Below, piece after piece: positions 63,416 through 64,000 of a DNA stretch of 64,000 nt. Origin of the DNA: Verrucomicrobiaceae bacterium (GTDB lineage Bacteria; Verrucomicrobiota; Verrucomicrobiia; Verrucomicrobiales; Verrucomicrobiaceae); assembly GCA_027484445.1 (NCBI GenBank), contig JAIXSY010000042.1:372001-436000 (forward strand). The letters run 5' to 3'. Each line of letters starts with the position of its first letter. Positions within the stretch are counted from its first letter, which is position 1. The notes under the pieces are model-generated. The model saw only the letters and a list, made by a program, of their open reading frames with translations. It made no database searches and was not told the DNA's origin. The position numbers and the translations under genes were made by a program.

Positions 63416-64000
63416 ATGTCTCAAACCTATTCTCGCTGGAGCGGCGTGTTTCCTGCCGTGCTTACCCTCATGCACAAAGATCAGTCTCTGGATCTGGAGG
63501 CATGTGCGAAACACTTTGAAGCGCAGATCGAAGTCGGAGTGTCTGGCTTGATTGTCTGTGGCTCCCTTGGTGAAAATCAATGTCTTCAGCCAGAAGAAAA
63601 ACGCGAGGTGTTGAAGTGTGCGCTTGCTGTCGCCAATGGGCGAGTGCCTGTTCTCACGGGTGTCGCCGAGATGAGCAGTCGTGCTGCCATTCAATACATC
63701 AAAGATAGCGAGAAGCTGGGTGCTGCGGGGTTCATGATCATGCCGCCGATGGTTTACAAACCAGACCCCATCGAGACGGAACATTGGTTTCGAACTCTGG
63801 CTGCGACGACATCCTTGCCTTGGATGCTCTACAACAATCCGGTGGGTTATTACACCGATGTGACGCCTGAGATGTTCGCTCAGCTAGCCGACATTGAGAA
63901 CCTAACTTCCATCAAGGAGAGCAGTGCCAATCCGCGCCGCATTACGGAAATCCGCAATCGTGTGGGAGATCGCTACCAATTGTTCACCGGCGTCGATGAC
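63416..64000 (+). CDS. DapA-type aldolase/dihydrodipicolinate synthase family (C-terminus outside window)
   Basis: The ATG at 63416 opens 195 codons to the window end. The TIM-barrel aldolase motifs are GSLGENQCL near 47-55 (the family GTTGE site), YNNPVGYYT with the catalytic Tyr and SIKESS with the Schiff-base Lys. Family members include DHDPS, N-acetylneuraminate lyase, KDG aldolase and hydroxyproline-pathway enzymes. The GSLGE form and the context with a sugar-acid-type carrier favour a catabolic aldolase over lysine synthesis. Confidence 0.88.
   Translation, partial: MSQTYSRWSGVFPAVLTLMHKDQSLDLEACAKHFEAQIEVGVSGLIVCGSLGENQCLQPEEKREVLKCALAVANGRVPVLTGVAEMSSRAAIQYIKDSEKLGAAGFMIMPPMVYKPDPIETEHWFRTLAATTSLPWMLYNNPVGYYTDVTPEMFAQLADIENLTSIKESSANPRRITEIRNRVGDRYQLFTGVDD

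Overview
The window looks like a chromosomal segment of a Verrucomicrobiota bacterium, probably Verrucomicrobiaceae (Prosthecobacter-like); the rank is an inference. The grounds are a PVC-type membrane-bound dehydrogenase with a C-terminal CxxCH, a planctomycete-type (PSCyt1-like) cytochrome fused to leucine-rich repeats, a large autotransporter-strand protein with a PEP-CTERM tail, a CAAX-related protease of the kind that accompanies exosortase systems, the long insertion-bearing form of IspG, and frequent lack of clear Shine-Dalgarno sequences.

Layout. 1-4.0 kb: two minus-strand genes, a type IV coupling-protein-like ATPase and a very long, truncated protein with a duplicated module of about 255 residues. 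They lie on the 3' side of a tRNA-Thr(UGU) gene, the usual position of an integrated conjugative element. 4.4-7.4 kb: a GT1 glycosyltransferase diverging from an orphan Fe(III)-type ABC permease. 7.6-12.5 kb: an exopolysaccharide export set (outer-membrane barrel, Wza-like exporter, Wzc-like tyrosine autokinase). 12.5-16.3 kb: a secreted esterase, an ECF sigma factor, a membrane anti-sigma-like protein whose C-terminus is a YfbK-type domain lacking its von Willebrand A core, and rpsT. 16.3-22.4 kb: a UbiA-like membrane protein, the PVC dehydrogenase, a PIG-L deacetylase and an aspartyl-protease lipoprotein. 22.4-25.2 kb: a membrane protein and winged-helix regulator pair with matching palindromes in front of it and in front of ispH, then a ferritin-like protein. 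25.2-34.6 kb: a disordered exported Arg/Pro/His-rich protein, PTS enzyme I, a Gfo/Idh/MocA oxidoreductase, uvrC and carB.

34.6-39.0 kb is an accessory island between carB and msrQ. It holds a GNAT-like protein, a ClpP-fold SDH_sah protein and a HEPN-motif protein, with three decayed fragments of a REP-associated tyrosine transposase (RAYT) around the genes. 39-41.5 kb is a periplasmic methionine-sulfoxide repair operon: a thioredoxin-MsrA-like fusion, msrP and msrQ. 41.7-51.9 kb is mostly housekeeping and secreted enzymes: an esterase, a serine hydrolase, the cytochrome-LRR protein, glgC, an NHL protein, the CAAX-like protease, a Cys-less rhodanese, radC, pabA/trpG and ispG. 52-60 kb holds the giant PEP-CTERM protein, a lipoprotein, a short-chain dehydrogenase, a small membrane protein and a hybrid histidine kinase. 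60.4-64 kb is a small catabolic locus: a creatininase-family amidohydrolase, an MFS carrier, a PAS-AraC regulator and a divergent DapA-type aldolase cut by the window end.

The best leads for something undescribed are the duplicated-module protein beside the coupling ATPase, the HEPN/SDH_sah island framed by RAYT remnants, the vWA-less YfbK-type anti-sigma protein, the reduced MsrA fused to thioredoxin, and the CACTTT-N7-AAAGTG operator family near ispH.
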